DNA from: DASYRM01 sp036004405
Lineage (GTDB): Bacteria; Acidobacteriota; Vicinamibacteria; Vicinamibacterales; UBA2999
Length of the DNA: 64,000 nt
Direction: 5' to 3'
Assembly: GCA_036004405.1 (NCBI GenBank)
Contig: DASYRM010000159.1
Span: 1-64,000 of the forward strand
In this document: positions 60,503 to 64,000 of the stretch, piece by piece
Layout of the letters: the number at the start of each line of letters is the position of its first letter
Position numbering within the stretch: the stretch's first letter is position 1
Position numbers and translations under genes: made by a program
The notes under the pieces: model-generated
Seen by the model: the letters and a program-made list of their open reading frames with translations, nothing else
Told to the model about the DNA's origin: nothing
The model's database searches: none

Positions 60503-61808
60503 CTACACTTCGCACCGGGCCGCGCGGCGCCGCGTCCACCACCGCGGCTGCCGGCGGGATGCGGCGCTGGCGGCCGGCAAGCCACCCGGGTAGCGGCTCC
60601 ATCGGCGGCGCCGGCGGCTGCATCGTCAGCCGCTCGAACATCTCGCCATACACGCGCTCGATCACCGGCCACTCGTAGTGGGCCTCGTAGTACGCGCGTC
60701 CATTCTCGCCCAATTCGGCGGCCAGCGCCGGGTCGTCGAGCAGGCGGTCGAGCATGGCCTCGAACTCGCGGCCGCTGGCGTAGAAGAGGCCGCCGTTGCT
60801 GCGCAGGCACTGGCCGGCCAGGACGTCGCAGCGCCCGTTGGCCAGCACCGGGACGCCGAGTGCCCAGGCCTCGATCATCACCATCGACAGGCTCTCGAAA
60901 TACGACGGCATCACCAGCGCTTCGGCGCCGGCCAGCACGTCGTACTTGTCCTGATCGCTCACGTACCCGAGGTGACGGATACGCGGGTGCGCCGGGACGG
61001 GCAGCACCGGCGTGCCGATCAGCACCAGGTCCAGCGCGCGGTCCGACCGGCTCGCATACTGCAGGAAGTAGTCGAAGAGCTCAGCGCACCCCTTGTTCAC
61101 GTCGATACGGCCGACGTAGAGCACGTACGGCCGGTCGAGGCCGAACTTGACGCCGGCGCCGGCGGCGTCGGTGGTGTCTGGAATCTGTGAGCCGACCCCC
61201 ACCGTCACGCCCGCCACGTCGCCGTTGTGGTGGAGTGCCTGAATCAGGGCGCGCTCCTCCGGCGTGTTGTACATGACGCCGCGCGCACCGCGCAGCACCG
61301 GGCCGAGGATGTCGAGGCCCACCGCCGGGTCCCGCTCACTGGTCGGCACCAGGACCGCGTTGGCCCCGGCCGCCCGCGCGCCGTGAAACGCAGTGTGATA
61401 CCGCAGGCTGAAGAGCACCACGAAGTCCACCTCGCGGGCGGTTTGCGCGACGCGCGCGATGAGCTGTGGACTCACCGGCCCCTGGCTGTCGAGCCAGGCG
61501 AGCTCGTCGGCGGTCGAGTGCGTCTCGTCGAACACGAGCGACGAGCGGCGCGCGAAATCGTGGGGGTCGCGTTCGCGGGCCACCGCGAAGCGCTCCACCG
61601 GGATGCCGTTGACGTGCGTGGGGCCGGCCGGATACTCGTTCTTCCACGACACGTAGTCGCGGGCGCACGTGGTGAGCACGCGCACGTCGGCGTGCGCGGC
61701 CAGGTGTTCGGCGATGTACCGCGCGTGCAGCTCCGATCCGCCGCCGATATCCTCGGCGTAGCGCTGCACGACGAGGGCTAGTGACCTGGCCCCGGTCACT
61801 TTTTTCAC
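60489..61808 (-). CDS. Glycosyltransferase family 4
   Basis: The product has 439 residues from GTG 61808, overlapping the previous gene (GTGA). Motifs are ALVVQRYAEDIGGGSELHARYIAEHLAAHADVRVLTTCARDYVSWKNEYPAGP, KFGLDRPYVLYVGRIDVNKGCAELFDYF (donor domain), DVLAGAEALVMPSYFESLSMVMIEAWALGVPVLANGRCDVL (E-x7-E type). It should transfer a hexose in polysaccharide or glycolipid synthesis. The end (VEGGL) is supplied by palindrome P16. Confidence 0.92.
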   Translation of the reverse strand: MKKVTGARSLALVVQRYAEDIGGGSELHARYIAEHLAAHADVRVLTTCARDYVSWKNEYPAGPTHVNGIPVERFAVARERDPHDFARRSSLVFDETHSTADELAWLDSQGPVSPQLIARVAQTAREVDFVVLFSLRYHTAFHGARAAGANAVLVPTSERDPAVGLDILGPVLRGARGVMYNTPEERALIQALHHNGDVAGVTVGVGSQIPDTTDAAGAGVKFGLDRPYVLYVGRIDVNKGCAELFDYFLQYASRSDRALDLVLIGTPVLPVPAHPRIRHLGYVSDQDKYDVLAGAEALVMPSYFESLSMVMIEAWALGVPVLANGRCDVLAGQCLRSNGGLFYASGREFEAMLDRLLDDPALAAELGENGRAYYEAHYEWPVIERVYGEMFERLTMQPPAPPMEPLPGWLAGRQRRIPPAAAVVDAAPRGPVRSVEGGL

Positions 61809-63019
61809 GCGTCGGACGGATCGGCCTCGGGCCGCGTGACGTCGGAAGCGCGTGGAGATTCCGGGCTCGCCGCCGGTTCGGGCGCCGAGACGGCCGGGGC
61901 CGCCGCGGGTTCTTCGAGCGCCGGCGGTGCCGCGGCGACGAACGGCGCCGGCTCGTGCACGACTGGCTCCGGCACCAGGGGCGCGCTCACGACAGAGGCC
62001 GGCGGCTCTGGCGCCGCGGCCGGGGCCGCGGGCGATCCCGTGGGCTCGGCGGCTTCGAACCCGTCGCCCGCCTCGCCGTCGGGGCCGTCGTCGAACCCGT
62101 CGTCGTCTCCCTCAGGGGCGTCGGCCGATGGCTGGGCCAGCGCGGCGCCCGTGCCCATCGCCTCGCCGCCCGGACCTGTCCCGCGCCGGCCACGCCGGCG
62201 ACGGCGTCGACGCCGGCTCCCCTCTGACGATCCCTCCGGCCCCGCTGATTCGCCCGCGGGGCGTGGCGACGGACCGGGCGAAGACGGGGCGGGTGCGTCG
62301 AACGTGCGCGACGGCACGGCTGGCGGTGCGGGTACGGCCTCGAGCCCGCGAATGCGCCGCTCCGTGAAGTCCGCCCGCGTGGCCAGCGACTCGACGCGCA
62401 GCGCCAGGCTCTGCATCTCGAGGCTGACGCGCGACACTTCCGTGACCAGCCGCTGCAACACGGTGTAGTGCAGCGCGTTCCACTCGGCCTGCGTCCGCTC
62501 ACGCTCCGCTTCGCGCCGCGCCGCGTCGCGATTGACCTTCGCCTGCGCGTTCAGCGCGGCCGCGATCGGGTTGGGATTGAAGAACAGCTTCAGCACCGGG
62601 TTGAACAGCTTCCGCAGGAAGCGCAGCAGCCCGCTGTGCGTGTCGTAGATCGTGTGATCCTCGAAGGTGAAGGCGTCGGGCGGTTCGGCCGGCGCGATGT
62701 CGGCGGGCGCTCCCGCCGCTTTCCTGAGCTGGTCGAGCAGGCCCGGTTTCACCGTGCGCGGGTCGAGAATCGCCTCCAGGCGGCGGGCGGCCAGCTCTTG
62801 AATCTGCTGCGCCGACAAGTCGATCCCGTGGCGCTGCGAGATGCGCGACTTGATCTCCTTGATGATCTGATCCACGTCGGCCTGCTCTGGCTGGTTTTCC
62901 TGGCCGCCGCCCTGCGGCTGCGGAGAGGGCCGACGTTCGCCGCCGCGGCGGTCGTGGCCGCGCCGGCCCCGATGGAAGTGCGGGCGGCGCCCCTGGTGCG
63001 GATGCTGATCTGCTGCCAT
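61805..63019 (-). CDS. Arg-rich, disordered and coiled-coil protein of unknown function
   Basis: The product has 404 residues. The N-terminus is low-complexity His/Arg/Gly/Gln-rich (HPHQGRRPHFHRGRRGHDRRGGERR). A helical core follows (about 45-215; VDQIIKEIKSRISQRHGIDLSAQQIQELAARRLEAIL ... EWNALHYTVLQRLVTEVSRVSLEMQSLALRVESLAT). The C-terminal third has RRRRRRRRGRRG and a Pro/Ala/Glu-rich tail. It looks like an RNA- or membrane-surface-binding scaffold. It is coupled by GTGA to the GT4 gene, so it may help that glycosyltransferase pathway. No known family is recognised. Confidence 0.65.
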   Translation of the reverse strand: MAADQHPHQGRRPHFHRGRRGHDRRGGERRPSPQPQGGGQENQPEQADVDQIIKEIKSRISQRHGIDLSAQQIQELAARRLEAILDPRTVKPGLLDQLRKAAGAPADIAPAEPPDAFTFEDHTIYDTHSGLLRFLRKLFNPVLKLFFNPNPIAAALNAQAKVNRDAARREAERERTQAEWNALHYTVLQRLVTEVSRVSLEMQSLALRVESLATRADFTERRIRGLEAVPAPPAVPSRTFDAPAPSSPGPSPRPAGESAGPEGSSEGSRRRRRRRRGRRGTGPGGEAMGTGAALAQPSADAPEGDDDGFDDGPDGEAGDGFEAAEPTGSPAAPAAAPEPPASVVSAPLVPEPVVHEPAPFVAAAPPALEEPAAAPAVSAPEPAASPESPRASDVTRPEADPSDA

Positions 63020-63043
63020 GTCGATCGGTAAGTATTGCCGAAA

Positions 63044-63922
63044 TCAGCCCCCGAGGGGCGTGTAGAGCACCAGGAAGACCGCGGCGACCCAGAGCGCCAC
63101 GCAGATGAGCAGTGGCCGGTCGGTGAGGAGCAGCTCCGACGGGCTGCCGCCGCCATCGCGCCGGTGAACCAGATACAGGTAGCGGAAGATGCCGTAGAGG
63201 ACGAACGGGATGGTCAGCCCCAGCCGGTCCGACCCGAGCCGTTCGGCGGTCTCGGAGCTGATCGTGTAGACGCTGTAGGCCACGAGCGTCGCCGCGGTCA
63301 CCACCGAGATCATCTGGTCGAGCAGATACGGGCTGTATTCCTCCAGGATCGGCCGGTGGCCGGCGGCACCGTCGCTCAGCAGCGTCAGCTCGTGCCGGCG
63401 CTTGCTGAGACCGATGAAGAGCGCCAGCAGCGTGGAGCACACGAGCAGCCAGTGGCTGATCGGGACACCGATCGCGACGGCGCCCGCCACCGCCCTCAGC
63501 ACGAAGCCGGCCGACAGCGTGAGCACGTCGATGATGACGTAGTGCTTGAGCGCCGCCGAATACGCCACGAGCAGCACCACATACGACACGGCGGCCATGG
63601 TCAGCCCGGCATTGATGGCCGTGGACGCGGCCACGCACACCGCGATCAGAACGAGCGCGGCGGTCAGCGCCACGCCGGGCGCCAGCGCGCCGGAGGCGAT
63701 GGGCCGGTGACGCTTGATTGGATGCTGGGCGTCGCCGGCTCGATCGAGTACGTCGTTGACGAGATATACCGCGCCCGACAAGCCACAGAAGATCAGGAAC
63801 GCGCCGATTGCCGACGGCCACGCGGCGCGGTCGAGCAGTCGACCGCTGAAGAGCAGCCCTGCGAACACGAACAGGTTCTTCGTCCACTGCTGCGGACGGA
63901 GCGACCTGACGAGCAGGACCAC
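63044..63922 (-). CDS. UbiA-family prenyltransferase, decaprenyl-phosphate phosphoribosyltransferase-like
   Basis: The product has 292 residues and about 8-9 membrane helices. The first Asp motif is YLVNDVLDRAGDAQHPIKRHRPIASGAL and the second VIIDVLTLSAGFVLRAVAGAVAIGVPISHWLLVCSTLLALFIGLSKRRHEL. These agree with the Rv3806c-like enzymes that make decaprenylphosphoryl-5-phosphoribose, used for arabinan or related polymer synthesis in actinobacteria and found in other phyla near polysaccharide genes. The GTG start is 10 nt after the stop of the gene upstream. Confidence 0.88.
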   Translation of the reverse strand: MVLLVRSLRPQQWTKNLFVFAGLLFSGRLLDRAAWPSAIGAFLIFCGLSGAVYLVNDVLDRAGDAQHPIKRHRPIASGALAPGVALTAALVLIAVCVAASTAINAGLTMAAVSYVVLLVAYSAALKHYVIIDVLTLSAGFVLRAVAGAVAIGVPISHWLLVCSTLLALFIGLSKRRHELTLLSDGAAGHRPILEEYSPYLLDQMISVVTAATLVAYSVYTISSETAERLGSDRLGLTIPFVLYGIFRYLYLVHRRDGGGSPSELLLTDRPLLICVALWVAAVFLVLYTPLGG

Positions 63923-63932
63923 CGAGATCGGC

Positions 63933-64000
63933 CTACTTTGCGACGGTGAAGCTGCGCACCGCGTCGGCCTCGTTGTCGTAGGTCTCGAACACGGTGAGGA
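63933..64000 (-). CDS. C-terminal fragment of an unidentified gene
   Basis: The minus-strand frame enters from the right edge and encodes only LTVFETYDNEADAVRSFTVAK before its TAG stop at 63933-63935. It is the upstream neighbour of the UbiA gene, 10 nt away and in the same direction. Too little is present to identify it. Confidence 0.6.
   Translation of the reverse strand, partial: LTVFETYDNEADAVRSFTVAK

Overview
This 64 kb window is a high-GC chromosomal segment that looks like Acidobacteriota, most probably a Vicinamibacteria-type lineage. The pointers are a PadR regulator next to an ADOP-type ABC permease, Oar-like TonB-dependent receptors with a carboxypeptidase-regulatory N-terminus, a 'VWFA-related Acidobacterial domain' protein, many GTG/TTG starts, and dense gene packing with intergenic palindromes. 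This placement is inferred from gene content, not from a marker-gene tree. I see no rRNA, tRNA, CRISPR array, IS element or prophage.

Layout. 0-8.9 kb: rmuC (partial), M28 peptidase, M23 lipoprotein, PadR with a frameshifted ADOP permease, DUF1015 and serC. 8.9-13.8 kb: pcnB, a secreted TPR-like protein, a DinB protein and a GAF-GAF-AAA-Fis sigma54 activator. 13.8-18.5 kb: a tripartite efflux operon (STAS-TolC fusion, EmrA-like adaptor, EmrB-like DHA2 pump), divergent from the activator, with paired dyad sites and a sigma54-like promoter between them. 18.5-25.8 kb: MHS-type transporter, orphan PstS, histone-H1-like protein, an ArsR/SRPBCC/DinB operon and polA. 25.8-31.5 kb: lipoprotein, BON protein, then a coupled operon (HTH-TonB fusion, small membrane protein, VWA protein, ZIP transporter) and a methyltransferase. 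31.6-39.1 kb: myo-inositol-phosphate synthase, Cys-cluster membrane protein, acetyl-CoA synthetase, orphan ABC ATPase, SnoaL-methyltransferase fusion, degenerate AAA protein and a secreted protein. 39.2-46.9 kb: large TonB receptor, OppF/OppD, methylmalonyl-CoA mutase subunit, gpmA. 47-54.6 kb: polytopic membrane protein, enolase, glgC, secreted protein, plug-less outer-membrane barrel. 54.6-64 kb: PDZ/GAF/PAS histidine kinase with an NtrC-type regulator, two glycosyltransferases coupled to an Arg-rich disordered protein, and a decaprenyl-phosphate phosphoribosyltransferase-like UbiA protein.

The most distinctive feature is the intergenic DNA. One family of short palindromes (about 20 hairpins at 16 loci) keeps a CCTTCAGG-type centre while the stems change in a compensated way, and it often supplies stop codons or C-terminal residues. 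A second, composite element (hairpin A, linker CAGTRTYT..TTG, hairpin B) occurs at four or five places between 31.5 and 52.7 kb, and two direct copies flank one membrane-protein gene. Several promoters imply leaderless or near-leaderless mRNAs.

Starts were chosen from ribosome-binding sites, family alignment from memory, and overlaps. Functions rest on motifs read by eye; no database search was run.
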